64,000 nt of DNA from Cupriavidus consociatus (GTDB lineage: Bacteria > Pseudomonadota > Gammaproteobacteria > Burkholderiales > Burkholderiaceae), in NCBI RefSeq assembly GCF_017814975.1, contig NZ_JAGIQA010000011.1, positions 1 through 64,000 of the forward strand, written 5' to 3'. The notes under the pieces are model-generated. The model searched no databases. It was not told the origin of the DNA and saw only the letters and a program-made list of their open reading frames with translations. Position numbers and translations under genes: made by a program. Positions 9,448-18,885 of the stretch are shown piece after piece; within the stretch, counting starts at the first letter, position 1; every line of letters begins with the position of its first letter.

Positions 9448-10659
9448 TCAGGCGGCCACGCTGGCCGCGCGCAGCGCCGCCACCGCGGCGGCGTCGTAGC
9501 CCAGGCCGCGCAGGATCTCGTCCGTGTGCTCGCCGGGATCGGGCGCGGCGCGGGCAAAGCGCTCGGGGTGCGGCGCCGCCGACAGGTTGATCGGCGAGCG
9601 CAGCAGATCCAGCTGGCCCAGCACCGGGTGCTCGGCCGGGCGGGTCATGCGCAGGTGGCGCACCTGCGCGTCTTCAAAGGCCTGGCCGATATCGAACACC
9701 GGGCCGCACGGCACGCCGGCGGCGTTCAGCCGCGTGGTCAGTTCCGCCGCGCTGAAGCCGGCGGTGCAGCGGTTGATGGCTTCGTCCAGCCGGTGCCGCT
9801 CGGCGGCACGGCCCGCGGCGGTCTGGAAGGCGGGATCGTCCAGCAGCCAGCCGGCTTCGAGTGCGCGGCAGAAGTTGCTCCACATGCGGTCGGTGCTGGC
9901 GGCGATATTGACCACGCCATCGCGGCAGCGGTAGGTGCCCATCGGCACCAGCGTCGGATGCGCGTTGCCTTGCGGCGTGGGCACTTCACCGTCGACGGTG
10001 TAGCGCGCGCCCTGGAAATCCAGCTTGTTGAGCATGCCTTCGATCAGCGAGGTGTGGACCCACTGACCCCGGCCGCTGCGCTGGCGCTGCAACAGCGCCA
10101 GCAAGATGCCCTGTCCCAGGAACATGCCCGCGGTGGTGTCGGAGATGGCGATGCCCACGCGCAGCGGTCCCTGGCCCGGTACGCCGGTGACCGAACTCAG
10201 GCCGGACATGCCCTGCACGATCTGGTCGAGTCCCGGCCGCTCGCAATACGGGCCGTCCTGGCCGAAACCTGAGATGCTCGCCAGGATCACGCGCGGATTG
10301 ATCGCGCTGAGGCGCTCGTAGGTCAGGCCGAGCCGCTCCTTGACCGCGGCGCGGAAGTTCTCCACCACCACGTCAGCGTGCCGCACCAGCCGCGCCAGCA
10401 CCTCGGTGCCCTGCGGCGTCTTCAGGTCCAGGCACAGGCTACGCTTGTTGCGGTGCAGGTTCTGCTCGTCCGAGCCGCGGCGGCGCCCGGTGACCGAGCC
10501 GCGGTCCTGCGGCGGCGGCGGTTCGACGCGGATCACGTCGGCGCCCCAGTCGGACAGCAGGCGTACCGCCGCCGGGCCGGCGCGGGCGATGGAGAGGTCA
10601 AGCACGGTCATGCCGGACAGCGGCAGGTCTGCGGCGGAGCCGGGGGAGGGTGGCGTCAT
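9448..10659 (-). CDS. CaiB/BaiF family (class III) CoA-transferase
   Basis: A 403-residue cytoplasmic family III CoA-transferase, which moves CoA between acyl-CoA and a free carboxylate through an enzyme-bound aspartyl anhydride. Family features are GMTVLDLSIARAGPAAVRLLSDWGADVIRVEPP at the N-terminus, NLHRNKRSLCLDLKTPQG, VVVENFRAAV, and the catalytic-Asp segment RPGLDQIVQGMSGL (Asp at about 167). The length is typical. It is the first gene of a two-gene operon with a Bug receptor. The upstream region carries twin GTATAC sites that suit the convergent GntR regulator. The natural acyl substrate is unknown. Confidence 0.88.
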   Translation of the reverse strand: MTPPSPGSAADLPLSGMTVLDLSIARAGPAAVRLLSDWGADVIRVEPPPPQDRGSVTGRRRGSDEQNLHRNKRSLCLDLKTPQGTEVLARLVRHADVVVENFRAAVKERLGLTYERLSAINPRVILASISGFGQDGPYCERPGLDQIVQGMSGLSSVTGVPGQGPLRVGIAISDTTAGMFLGQGILLALLQRQRSGRGQWVHTSLIEGMLNKLDFQGARYTVDGEVPTPQGNAHPTLVPMGTYRCRDGVVNIAASTDRMWSNFCRALEAGWLLDDPAFQTAAGRAAERHRLDEAINRCTAGFSAAELTTRLNAAGVPCGPVFDIGQAFEDAQVRHLRMTRPAEHPVLGQLDLLRSPINLSAAPHPERFARAAPDPGEHTDEILRGLGYDAAAVAALRAASVAA

Positions 10660-10688
10660 GGCAAGTCCTTGGTGGGATCCGTGTATGA

Positions 10689-10721
10689 GTATACAAAGAT
10701 GATAATAAAAAATACGTATAC
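10689..10721. promoter_or_regulatory. twin GTATAC palindromes, candidate GntR operators
   Basis: GTATAC occurs at 10689-10694 and 10716-10721, 27 bp centre to centre, in an AT-rich stretch 30-62 bases upstream of the CoA-transferase start. FCD-type GntR regulators often bind short dyads built on GTATAC or GTNNNAC. The assignment is inferred. Confidence 0.45.
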
Positions 10722-10783
10722 GGAGTTTCCATGATGCGCAGGTGTATGGATTGCGCTAGCCTGCGAAGGCGCTGCACGCCACT

Positions 10784-10803
10784 AAGTGTATTAAGTAACA
10801 CTT
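10784..10803. promoter_or_regulatory. perfect inverted repeat upstream of the quinone reductase gene
   Basis: AAGTGT, 8 bp, ACACTT forms a perfect 6-bp dyad spanning 20 bases, about 73 bases before the ATG of the reductase gene. It is a candidate operator for the reductase-GST-crotonase operon; the regulator is unknown. Confidence 0.4.
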
Positions 10804-10875
10804 TTCGTGTAATGATGACGACGCCATGCCATTGGCTCTTACGTGGTGCTACCCCTTTTCTTCCAGGACTTTTGT

Positions 10876-11856
10876 ATGCTGACAGACATCGTTTGTATAA
10901 ATGAACATGGCGGGCCTGAAGTGCTGGCGTTTTGCCAGATTGGTGTCGCGCCGCCCGGCCCCGGCGAAGTCCAGTTGCGCCAGTCCGCCATCGGTGTGAA
11001 TTTCGCCGACATCTACCAGCGCAAGGGTGCGCATGGCCCGCATGCGCCGGCGCCGTTTCCAGTGACGCTGGGCTCGGTCGGCGCCGGCAAGGTGACCGCC
11101 GTCGGTGCCGGCGTGGAAGGCATCAGCGTGGGCCAGCGCGTGGCGTGCATGCACCCCGGCGCCTACCAGGTGACGCGCAACGTCCCCGCCGGCCGCATCG
11201 TGCCGCTGCCGGACGCCATGCCGGAAGACGTCGCCGGCGCCACGCTGCTGCGCGGCCTGACCGCCGAATACCTGCTGCGGCGCCTCTACGCTGTGCAGCC
11301 GGGCGATATCGTGCTGGTCCACGCCGCGGCTGGCGGCATGGGCGTGCTGCTGTCGCAATGGGCGCGCGCGCTCGGCGCCACGGTGATCGGCACCGTCGGC
11401 AGCGAGGCCAAGCGCGACGTGGCGCTGGCGCATGGTTGCCACCATGTCGTCAATTACCGCGAGACCGACTTCGTTGCGGCCGTGCTGGCGCTGACCGATG
11501 GCGCGGGCGTGGCCGTGGTCTACGACGCAGTCGGCAAGGACGTGTTCGTGCCGTCGCTGCAATGCCTGCGCCCCTGCGGCATGGCGATCAACTACGGCAC
11601 CGCCTCGGGCGATGTCGAGGCCTTTGACCTGCAGTTGCTGCACGCGCGTTCGCTGCTCGTGTCGCGGCCCACGCTGCGCACGTACATCGCCACGCCTCAG
11701 GCATTGGCGGGCGCCGCGGCAACGCTGTTCAAGGCGGTCGAAGCCGGGCACCTGCGCCTGTCAGTCGACCGGCGCTACCCGCTCAGCGCGGTCCGCGACG
11801 CGCATCGCGACCTGGAAGGCCGCGCCACCACCGGCTCGGCCGTGCTGGTGCCATGA
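10876..11856 (+). CDS. NADPH:quinone reductase-like medium-chain oxidoreductase
   Basis: A 326-residue MDR-superfamily protein of the QOR (zinc-independent) type. It has the GroES-like N-terminal half (GPEVLAFCQIGVAPPGPGEVQLRQSAIGVNFADIYQRKG) and the NADPH-binding Rossmann motif VHAAAGGMGVLLSQWARALGATVIGTVGS at about residues 145-175. It lacks catalytic zinc ligands, as QOR members do. The start at MLTDIVCINEHGG fits homologue length; 11 upstream codons are possible. Its stop overlaps the start of the GST gene (ATGA), so translation is coupled. It is the first gene of a three-gene operon and probably reduces a quinone or enone intermediate. Confidence 0.88.
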   Translation: MLTDIVCINEHGGPEVLAFCQIGVAPPGPGEVQLRQSAIGVNFADIYQRKGAHGPHAPAPFPVTLGSVGAGKVTAVGAGVEGISVGQRVACMHPGAYQVTRNVPAGRIVPLPDAMPEDVAGATLLRGLTAEYLLRRLYAVQPGDIVLVHAAAGGMGVLLSQWARALGATVIGTVGSEAKRDVALAHGCHHVVNYRETDFVAAVLALTDGAGVAVVYDAVGKDVFVPSLQCLRPCGMAINYGTASGDVEAFDLQLLHARSLLVSRPTLRTYIATPQALAGAAATLFKAVEAGHLRLSVDRRYPLSAVRDAHRDLEGRATTGSAVLVP

Positions 11857-12641
11857 CCGGCCCCGCGCGGATGAAGCTGTTCCACGGCTGGCTGTCGAGC
11901 GCTTCGCGCCGCGTGCGCCTGTGCCTGGCCGAAAAGGGCATCGACTATGACAGCGTCCCGGTCGACCTCGCGGCGCAGGAGCACCATACGCCCGCGTTCC
12001 TGGCGATGAACCCGAACGGCGTGGTGCCAGCACTCGTACTGGAAGACGGTCGTTTCCTGCATGAAAGCAGCACCATCTGCGAATACCTCGACGAAATCCG
12101 TCCGCAGCCGCCACTGCGGCCAGTCGACCCCTATCAGCGCGCCGTGATGCGCAACTTCGTGCGCTGGACCGACGAGAAGCTGCTGCCCCATCTGCTGGTG
12201 CTGAACTGGAGCCTGGCGCTGCAGCCGGTGGCCGCGCGGTGGAGCGATGCGGCGCTGGCTGAGCGCCTCGCGCGCATTCCCACCGCGGAGCGCCGTGAGG
12301 CGTGGCTGCGTATCGCGCGGCGTCCTTATACCGATGAAGAAAAGCGCGCGGCGCTGGACCAGTTGCTCGCGCTGGTGCCGCGCATGGAAGCCATGCTCGC
12401 TGACGGCGACTGGCTCCTGGGCGCGCAGTACACGCTCGCCGACATTGCTGCGGTCCCCTTTGCCGCGCGCATTGCCGAGCTGGCCCCGCAGGCCCTCGGC
12501 GCGCCCGCGGTGTCGGCATGGTGGCAGCGCGTGCAGGCGCGGCCCGCCTATGCCAGGGCGCGGCTGGAGCGCTTCGATGCCGCGCTGGCCGGCCGCGATG
12601 CCGGGCACGGAAACAACCATGGAAACAACCACGGAGCTTGA
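11853..12641 (+). CDS. glutathione S-transferase family protein
   Basis: A 262-residue GST. The thioredoxin-like domain (residues about 7-85) has the active-site serine region GWLSSASRRVRLCLAEKG, the cis-proline element NPNGVVPALVLEDG and the glutathione-binding ESSTICEYLD. An all-helical C-terminal domain follows, with the N-capping motif LADIAAVPFAARI. The start overlaps the preceding stop by four bases. An internal ATG at 11871 is a possible alternative start. Its position between a quinone reductase and a crotonase suggests glutathione-dependent processing of an activated ring or acyl intermediate, but the substrate is not identifiable. Confidence 0.87.
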   Translation: MTGPARMKLFHGWLSSASRRVRLCLAEKGIDYDSVPVDLAAQEHHTPAFLAMNPNGVVPALVLEDGRFLHESSTICEYLDEIRPQPPLRPVDPYQRAVMRNFVRWTDEKLLPHLLVLNWSLALQPVAARWSDAALAERLARIPTAERREAWLRIARRPYTDEEKRAALDQLLALVPRMEAMLADGDWLLGAQYTLADIAAVPFAARIAELAPQALGAPAVSAWWQRVQARPAYARARLERFDAALAGRDAGHGNNHGNNHGA

Positions 12642-12644
12642 ACG

Positions 12645-13403
12645 ATGCACACCGACGATTCCCTTCCCGCGCTCGACATGGCTGGCCATGTCGCCACTAT
12701 CACCCTGCGCCGCCCCGACGTGGCCAACCGGCTCGGCCCCGATGACCTCGCCGCGCTGATGCGGCATATCGAGACGGTCAACGGCAGCGAGGCGCGCGTG
12801 CTGCGGCTGCGCAGTACCGGCAAGTATTTCTGCAGCGGCTTCGATATCGGCAAGCTCGCCGCGGGCGAGCGCGGCGTCGGCTTCGAGCCGCTGGTCAATG
12901 CGCTGGAAGACTGCCGCGCCGTCACCATCGCCGAGATCCACGGCGGCGTCTATGGCGGCGGCACCGACCTGGCCCTGGCGTGCGACTTCCGGCTCGGCAC
13001 CGAGGCCGCAGACATGTTCATGCCGGCCGCACGGCTTGGCCTGCATTTCTACCAGCGCGGCATGGAGCGCTATGTCAGCCGCCTGGGCCTTAACTACGCC
13101 AAGCGCCTGTTCCTGACCGCCGAGCGCCTCAATGCCGACGAGATGCTGCGCTGCGGCTTTCTTACCGAGTTGCTGTCGGCCGAGCGCCTGCGCGAGCGTG
13201 CCGAACAGCTGAGCGCCACGGTGGCCGGGCTGGCGCCGCTGGCGGTCCAGGGAATGAAGCGGCACCTGAATGCGATCGGCCGCGGCGCGCTGGATGCTTC
13301 GGCACTGGCCGAGGACATCCGCCGCGCTACCCAGTCGCAGGACATTCGAGAGGGCGCGCTGGCGTGGCAGGAGAAGCGCGAGCCTCGCTTTACCGGCACC
13401 TGA
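12645..13403 (+). CDS. enoyl-CoA hydratase/isomerase (crotonase) family protein
   Basis: A 252-residue crotonase-fold protein starting 4 bases after the GST stop. The oxyanion-hole segments are present: KYFCSGFDIGKLA (about 66-78) and EIHGGVYGGGTDLALACDFRL (about 101-121). The two catalytic glutamates of classical hydratases are not conserved. GGGCEL is here GGGTDL, and the PEIxLG motif is AARLGL (about 127-132). The protein may therefore catalyse isomerisation, thioester hydrolysis or C-C cleavage instead of hydration. It is the last gene of the reductase-GST-crotonase operon. Confidence 0.85.
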   Translation: MHTDDSLPALDMAGHVATITLRRPDVANRLGPDDLAALMRHIETVNGSEARVLRLRSTGKYFCSGFDIGKLAAGERGVGFEPLVNALEDCRAVTIAEIHGGVYGGGTDLALACDFRLGTEAADMFMPAARLGLHFYQRGMERYVSRLGLNYAKRLFLTAERLNADEMLRCGFLTELLSAERLRERAEQLSATVAGLAPLAVQGMKRHLNAIGRGALDASALAEDIRRATQSQDIREGALAWQEKREPRFTGT

Positions 13404-13767
13404 ACACGGCTGTTGCTCCACGGGAAACCCATCGGAAGACCCCTTGATGTTCCCCGGGCGAAGTGCTGCGCGCATGTTGTGAAAACGAACGCACATTGCG
13501 GGCAGGGTCAGGGACTTTGCTACCTGTGTCCCCACTCCGGTAGGGATCAGTTCGGCATTAGGCGGCCGTTAGCCACCTGCAACACAGAGCACGGAAACGC
13601 GATGACGCCACGGGCAATACACCCGGCGCGCAGCGCGGATGCCGGCCGGACAGCAGGAACGGGTGCGCGCAGCGTTGCATGCGGCATGTGGCATGCAGTG
13701 GTGGCTTTCGCCATTTTCAAGTCAAGGTAAGCGCATCGTCTGACCGGACGGCAAAGGGGGAGTGATC
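13404..13767. other. intergenic region upstream of the chemoreceptor gene
   Basis: These 364 bases contain no supported gene and no clear intrinsic terminator. The last 15 bases include AAAGGGGGAG, the ribosome site of the chemoreceptor gene. No regulatory dyad could be recognised with confidence. Confidence 0.5.
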
Positions 13768-15399
13768 ATGGGTTTCAGGAATCTGTCTATCCGCACACGA
13801 ATGCTGGCGGGATTCGGCACGCTGGCGGGCATGGTGCTCGTGGTTTCGGCGTATTCGCTGCATGCGCTGGGCGACGCGACCGAGGGCTTCAATGGCTATC
13901 TCAACGGGCTGAACGCGCGTGCCGAGATGGCCGCGCAGGTGCGCAGCGCGGTGGACCGGCGCGCCATCGCGGCACGCAACCTGGTGCTGGTGACAGATCC
14001 GGCCGACCTGGAGCGCGAGAAGGCCGAGGCGCTGCGCGCGCACCAGGACGTGCAGGTGCGGCTGGCGCAGCTCAACGATATGGTGCGGCAGGCTGGTGCC
14101 AGCGACGAAGCGCGCAAGCTGGTCGAGGACGTGGCCAAGGTTGAAGCGCAGTACGGACCGGTGGCGACCACCATTGTCGGCCTGGCGGTGGAGCGCAAGG
14201 TCGAGGAAGCGGTATCGCGCATCGACAAGCAATGCCGGCCGCTGCTGACGGCGCTGATCAAGGCGACCGACGCCTACGCGGACTTCACCAAGGCACGGCA
14301 GAAGGAGATGGAGCGCAAGCTGGAGGCCGACTACGAGAGCCAGCGCAACCTGCTGATCCTGATCTCGCTGGTGTCGGCGGCCATTGCCGCGGCGGGCGGA
14401 ATCCTGATCACGCGTGCGATCACGCGGCCGATCGAACGCGCCGTCGACGTGGCTGACACCGTCGCCGCGGGCAACCTGGGTGCGCGCATCGAGGTGGACC
14501 GCAACGACGAAACCGGACGCCTGCTGGCGGCGCTGCGCGACATGAACGAGCGCCTGACCGCCACCGTCACACAGGTGCGCGCCAGCAGTGCCAATATCGC
14601 GCTGTCGACCAGCGAGATCGCCACCGGCAATGCCGACCTGAGCAGCCGCACCGAAGAGCAGGCCGCGTCGCTGGAACAGACCGCGGCCAGCATGGAGGAG
14701 CTGACCGAGACCGTGCGCCAGAACACCGACAACGCACGCCAGGCCAGCGAGCTGGCGCGCAATGCCGCCGAGGTGGCGCAGCGCGGCAGCGCCACCGTGC
14801 AGCGCGTGGTCGGCACCATGCAGGACATCAGCGCCAGTTCGGCCAAGATTGCCGAGATCACCGGCATCATCGAAGGCATTGCTTTCCAGACCAATATCCT
14901 GGCGCTCAATGCCGCGGTCGAGGCGGCGCGCGCGGGCGAGCAGGGGCGCGGCTTCGCGGTGGTGGCCAGCGAGGTGCGCGGGCTGGCGCAGCGGTCCTCG
15001 AGCGCGGCCAAGGAGATCAAGGAACTGATCGAGGCTTCGGGCCGCCAGGTGCAGGACGGCTCGTCGCTCGCCAGCGAAGCCGGCCAGACCATGGCCGAGG
15101 TGACGCAGGCGGTGGGGCGCGTGACCGGCATCGTGGAAGACATCGCCACAGCATCGGCCGAGCAGAGCCGCGGCATCGAGCAGGTCAACCAGGCCATCGT
15201 GCAGATCGACCAGGTGACGCAGCAGAATGCGTCGCTGGTGAACGAGGCCGCCATGGCATCGCGCGCGCTGGAAGAGCAGGGCCGCGAGCTGAACGAGGTG
15301 GTGGCGTTCTTCCGGCTGCCGGGTGAGGGTGGCGGACGCGCGGTGTCGGGCGGGGCAGTTGCGGCGCGCCGTCAGGCAGGCGCGCTGGCGACGGCATAG
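13768..15399 (+). CDS. methyl-accepting chemotaxis protein
   Basis: A 543-residue transmembrane chemoreceptor of the Tar/Tsr-like topology. TM1 lies at about residues 10-32, a helical periplasmic domain of the four-helix-bundle type spans about 33-192, TM2 is at about 193-213 ([20 protein letters not shown]), and a HAMP domain covers about 214-268. The cytoplasmic signalling hairpin contains the conserved tip [20 protein letters not shown]. Methylation helices ([21 protein letters not shown]) are present. No C-terminal NWETF-type CheR tether is seen. The ATG at 13768 is preceded by AGGGGGAG; a GTG at 13762 is an alternative. The ligand is unknown. Confidence 0.93.
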   Translation: MGFRNLSIRTRMLAGFGTLAGMVLVVSAYSLHALGDATEGFNGYLNGLNARAEMAAQVRSAVDRRAIAARNLVLVTDPADLEREKAEALRAHQDVQVRLAQLNDMVRQAGASDEARKLVEDVAKVEAQYGPVATTIVGLAVERKVEEAVSRIDKQCRPLLTALIKATDAYADFTKARQKEMERKLEADYESQRNLLILISLVSAAIAAAGGILITRAITRPIERAVDVADTVAAGNLGARIEVDRNDETGRLLAALRDMNERLTATVTQVRASSANIALSTSEIATGNADLSSRTEEQAASLEQTAASMEELTETVRQNTDNARQASELARNAAEVAQRGSATVQRVVGTMQDISASSAKIAEITGIIEGIAFQTNILALNAAVEAARAGEQGRGFAVVASEVRGLAQRSSSAAKEIKELIEASGRQVQDGSSLASEAGQTMAEVTQAVGRVTGIVEDIATASAEQSRGIEQVNQAIVQIDQVTQQNASLVNEAAMASRALEEQGRELNEVVAFFRLPGEGGGRAVSGGAVAARRQAGALATA

Positions 15400-15412
15400 C
15401 GCTGCGGTGTTT

Positions 15413-15434
15413 CCTCTCCCGCATGCGGGAGAGG
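15413..15434. repeat. perfect 22-bp palindrome of a REP-like extragenic repeat
   Basis: CCTCTCCCGC is followed by its own reverse complement around a central AT, a perfect palindrome 14 bases after the chemoreceptor stop. The same core (CCTCTCCCGC...GCGGGAGAGG) recurs at 46361-46392 after the RND gene, so this is a dispersed extragenic repeat and a possible transcription stop. Confidence 0.75.
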
Positions 15435-15511
15435 GCAAACGCGGGCGCCGGATGCATCGGGGGAGCGGGAAGCGTAGACTTGCCTGTCCCACTCCTTTCC
15501 TCGCCACCACC

Positions 15512-16486
15512 ATGCCCAATCTGCCGATCTCCTTCGAAGACGTCGCCGCCGCCCACGACCGCATCCGCGCCGCAGCCCACCGCACGCCGGTGCTGACTTC
15601 CGCGACCGCGGACGCGGCCACGGGCGCGCAGCTGTTCTTCAAGTGCGAGAATTTCCAGCGCATCGGCGCCTTCAAGTTCCGCGGCGCCTATAACGCCATC
15701 GCCCAGTTCACGCCGCAGCAGAAGGCCGGCGGAGTGCTGGCGTTCTCCTCCGGCAATCACGCGCAGGCGATCGCGCTGTCGGCCCGGCTGCTTGGCGTAC
15801 AGGCGGTGATCGTGATGCCGCAGGACGCGCCGGCGATCAAGATCGAGGCCACGCGCGGCTATGGCGCCGAGGTGGTGCTGTACGACCGCTACACCGAGGA
15901 CCGCGAGGCGCTGGGCCGGCGCATCGCCGCCGAGCGCGGCATGACGCTGATCCCGCCGTACGACCATCCGCACGTGATGGCCGGCCAGGGCACCGCGGCC
16001 AAGGAACTGCTGGAGGAAACCGGCCCGCTGGACACGCTGGCGGTGTGCCTGGGCGGCGGCGGGCTGCTGTCGGGCTGTGCCGTGGCGGCGCACGCCATGT
16101 CGCCCGGCTGCGCGGTCTACGGCGTCGAGCCCGAAGCCGGCAACGACGGCCAGCGCAGCCTGCGCAGCGGCGAGATCGTCCGCATCGATACGCCGCGCAC
16201 CATCGCTGACGGTGCCCAGACTCCCTTCCTGGGCCAGTACACCTTTGCCGTGATCCGCGAATTGGTAGCCGATATCGTGACCGTTTCGGACGCCGAACTG
16301 GTCGAGACCATGAAGTTCTTCGCCGGCCGCATGAAGATCGTGGTCGAGCCCACCGGCTGCCTGGCCGCCGCCGCCGTGCTGCACGGCAAGCTCGACGTGC
16401 GGGGCAAGCGTGTGGGCATCATCGTCTCGGGCGGCAATGTCGACCTGGGCAGCTTTGCCGGCTTCCTGCAGGGGCAGCCGGGCTGA
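15512..16486 (+). CDS. PLP-dependent threonine/serine dehydratase (fold type II)
   Basis: A 324-residue cytoplasmic PLP enzyme of the serine/threonine dehydratase - serine racemase group. The Schiff-base lysine lies in FQRIGAFKFRGAYN (about residue 54). The SSGNHAQAIALSA segment binds the substrate carboxylate, and the phosphate-binding glycine loop is CLGGGGLLSG. It lacks the C-terminal ACT regulatory domain of biosynthetic IlvA. It therefore resembles catabolic threonine dehydratase, serine racemase or threo-3-hydroxyaspartate ammonia-lyase; the sequence alone does not separate these. The start MPNLPISFED matches the family N-terminus. The gene appears monocistronic. Confidence 0.87.
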   Translation: MPNLPISFEDVAAAHDRIRAAAHRTPVLTSATADAATGAQLFFKCENFQRIGAFKFRGAYNAIAQFTPQQKAGGVLAFSSGNHAQAIALSARLLGVQAVIVMPQDAPAIKIEATRGYGAEVVLYDRYTEDREALGRRIAAERGMTLIPPYDHPHVMAGQGTAAKELLEETGPLDTLAVCLGGGGLLSGCAVAAHAMSPGCAVYGVEPEAGNDGQRSLRSGEIVRIDTPRTIADGAQTPFLGQYTFAVIRELVADIVTVSDAELVETMKFFAGRMKIVVEPTGCLAAAAVLHGKLDVRGKRVGIIVSGGNVDLGSFAGFLQGQPG

Positions 16487-16579
16487 GCCGCGGCTGCCTT
16501 GCGTTCTCCGGAATCCGTGCGCGGAATCCGTGCGGCACCCGGCCGTCTAACCTGCAACGCAAACAGAGCAGGACAGACC

Positions 16580-17809
16580 ATGACCGCCAGGCAGCATTAT
16601 GACGTTCTCGAGACCGGCGCCGGCAAGCCGGTAAAGATGTGGACCCGCGGCGTCCCCGTGGAAGACGCCGCGCGCCAGCAGCTGGTCAATACCGCGCAGA
16701 TGCCGTTTATCTTCCGCCACCTGGCGGTGATGCCGGACGTGCACCTCGGCAAGGGCTCGACCATCGGCTCGGTGATTCCGACCGTGGGCGCGGTGATACC
16801 GGCCGCGGTGGGCGTGGATATCGGCTGCGGCATGATGGCGGTGAAGACCTCGCTGACCGCCTCGGACCTGCCCGACAATCTCGGCCCGCTGCGCAGCGCG
16901 ATCGAGCACGCCGTGCCGCACGGCCGCACCGCGCAGGGCGGGCGCCGCGACGCGGGCGCCTGGGGCTCGGTGCCCACGCACGTCGACGCCGCCTGGGCGG
17001 GCATGGCAGCGGATTTCCGCCGCATTACCGACAAATACCCGCAACTGGCGCGCACCAACCACCGGAACCACCTGGGCACGCTCGGCACCGGCAACCACTT
17101 TATCGAGGTCTGCGTGGACGAGTCGCAAGCAGTCTGGTTCATGCTGCACTCCGGCTCGCGCGGGGTGGGCAACGCCATCGGCACCACCTTCATCACGCTG
17201 GCGCAGCAGGACATGCAGCGTCACCTGGCCAACCTGCCGGATCGCGACCTGGCCTACCTTGCCGAAGGCTCGCAGCACTACGAGGACTATGTGTTCGCGG
17301 TGTCGTGGGCGCAGGCGTTCGCGCGCCGCAACCGCGAGCTGATGATGGAAGCGGTGCTGGCCGCGGCGCAGCGCGTGCTGCGCAAGCCGTTCCAGTCACG
17401 GCTTGAAGCCGTCAACTGCCACCACAACTACGTGCAGAAGGAACATCACTTCGGCAAGGAGGTGCTGGTGACACGCAAGGGCGCGGTCAGTGCGCGCGCT
17501 GGCGAACTGGGGATCATTCCCGGCTCGATGGGCGCCCGCTCTTTCATCGTGCGCGGCAAGGGCAATCCGGAATCGTTCTGTTCATGCAGCCACGGCGCCG
17601 GCCGCACCATGAGCCGCAGCGAAGCCAAGCGCCGCTTCACCGTGGCCGACCAGAAGCACGCCACCGAAGGGGTGGAATGCCGCAAGGACGCCGCGGTGAT
17701 CGACGAGATCCCGATGGCATACAAGGACATCGACGCGGTCATGGCGGCGCAGTCGGACCTGGTCGAGGTGGTGCATACGCTGCGGCAGGTGGTGTGCGTG
17801 AAGGGATAG
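16580..17809 (+). CDS. rtcB: RNA-splicing ligase RtcB
   Basis: A 409-residue GTP/Mn-dependent RNA ligase that joins 2',3'-cyclic phosphate or 3'-phosphate ends to 5'-OH ends in tRNA repair or RNA healing. Metal-binding motifs are all visible: GVDIGCGMMAV (Cys about 83), LGTGNHFIEVC, HSGSRGVGN and NCHHNYV. The guanylylated histidine is in CSHGAGRTMSR (about 337). The length equals the E. coli enzyme. The start MTARQHYDVL lies after GCAGGACAGACC. No rtcA cyclase or rtcR activator is adjacent, so it is a solitary rtcB. Confidence 0.94.
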   Translation: MTARQHYDVLETGAGKPVKMWTRGVPVEDAARQQLVNTAQMPFIFRHLAVMPDVHLGKGSTIGSVIPTVGAVIPAAVGVDIGCGMMAVKTSLTASDLPDNLGPLRSAIEHAVPHGRTAQGGRRDAGAWGSVPTHVDAAWAGMAADFRRITDKYPQLARTNHRNHLGTLGTGNHFIEVCVDESQAVWFMLHSGSRGVGNAIGTTFITLAQQDMQRHLANLPDRDLAYLAEGSQHYEDYVFAVSWAQAFARRNRELMMEAVLAAAQRVLRKPFQSRLEAVNCHHNYVQKEHHFGKEVLVTRKGAVSARAGELGIIPGSMGARSFIVRGKGNPESFCSCSHGAGRTMSRSEAKRRFTVADQKHATEGVECRKDAAVIDEIPMAYKDIDAVMAAQSDLVEVVHTLRQVVCVKG

Positions 17810-17849
17810 GCAGGTCTGGCCGCCGTAGCCCGGCCGGTGCCCCGGATCG

Positions 17850-18842
17850 TCAGTCGACGAGCAGGTTGATCTTCGTCGTGAACTTCTGCCAGCGATCGAT
17901 ATCGGTGCTCACCAGCTTCTGGAACTCGGCAGGGGTGCTGGTGGTTGTGGCAAAGCCGAGCTGCGTCAGCGCAGCCTTGACCTCGGGCTTGGCGATAGCC
18001 CTGGCGATTTCCGCGTTCAGCTTCTGCACGATTTCGGGCGGCGTGTGGGCCGGCGCAAGGATCCCGAACCACTGGTCGACGTCGTAGCCGGCCACACCCA
18101 GTTCGCTCACGGTCGGCACGTCCGGCAGGAACGGCGAGCGCGCCTTCGACGTGACGGCCAGCGCGCGCAGCTTGTTGCTCTTCAGGTAGGGAATGGTGTT
18201 GGTGAGCGTATTGACGCTGACATCGGCCTGGTTGCCCAGCACGTCCGCGATGGCGGGCGCGCAGCCCTTGTACGGCACATGGAGCATGTCAATCTTCGCC
18301 GAGACCTTCAGCAGTTCGCCGGCCAGGTGTTGCGGCGTGCCGTTGCCGCATGACGCGTAGCTGGGCGGCGTGCCGCTCTTGCCCGCCGCCAGCAGGTCGT
18401 TGAATGTGCGCAGCTTCGAGTGCGAGGGCACGGCGATCACCGACGGCACCGAAGCGAAGGTGATGACTGCGCTGAAATCGGACTTCGGATTGAACTGCAG
18501 CTTCTTGAAGACGCTCGGGTTGATGGCGAAGCTGCTGTTGACGATCAGCAGCGTGTAGCCGTCGGCCGGGCTCTTGGCGACGAATTCAGCGCCGATGTTG
18601 CCGCTGGCGCCGGGCCGGTTGTCGATCACCACCGGCTGCCCCAGCGATTTGCTGATGTCGGCCCCGATCAGCCGCGCCAGCGAATCGGTCCCTCCTCCGG
18701 CCGGGAACGTCACCACCATGCGGATGGGCTTCTGCGGGAAGGTACCTGCAATGTTCGCCTCGGCGCGTCCTGGCAAGGTTGCCAGGCTGCCTGCGACAAA
18801 GAGCAGCGATGCCAGACTGCGGACGACGGATAGGGGTCTCAT
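17850..18842 (-). CDS. Bug-family (TctC-like) solute receptor
   Basis: A 330-residue periplasmic binding protein with a Sec signal peptide (MRPLSVVRSLASLLFVAGSL...AEA). The Bug landmarks are FPQKPIRMVVTFPAGGGTDSLAR, VIDNRPGASGNIGAE, LHVPYKGCAPAIADV and RALAVTSKARSPFLPDVPTVSELG. It lies 43 bases downstream of the PhnN-phosphorylase fusion gene on the same strand and may be its operon partner. If so, it may bring in a pyridine or ribotide-related compound. The ligand is not known from the sequence. Confidence 0.87.
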   Translation of the reverse strand: MRPLSVVRSLASLLFVAGSLATLPGRAEANIAGTFPQKPIRMVVTFPAGGGTDSLARLIGADISKSLGQPVVIDNRPGASGNIGAEFVAKSPADGYTLLIVNSSFAINPSVFKKLQFNPKSDFSAVITFASVPSVIAVPSHSKLRTFNDLLAAGKSGTPPSYASCGNGTPQHLAGELLKVSAKIDMLHVPYKGCAPAIADVLGNQADVSVNTLTNTIPYLKSNKLRALAVTSKARSPFLPDVPTVSELGVAGYDVDQWFGILAPAHTPPEIVQKLNAEIARAIAKPEVKAALTQLGFATTTSTPAEFQKLVSTDIDRWQKFTTKINLLVD

Positions 18843-18885
18843 TGATGTGCCTCGTCGGTTAGGGTGAAGGAAGGGGGAAAGCCGG

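Noticed and set aside
13717..15675. 652-codon frame opposite the chemoreceptor gene
   Set aside because: Antisense to a complete MCP; no family features.
18420..18833. Plus-strand frame opposite the second Bug receptor
   Set aside because: Antisense shadow of a gene with full Bug motifs.
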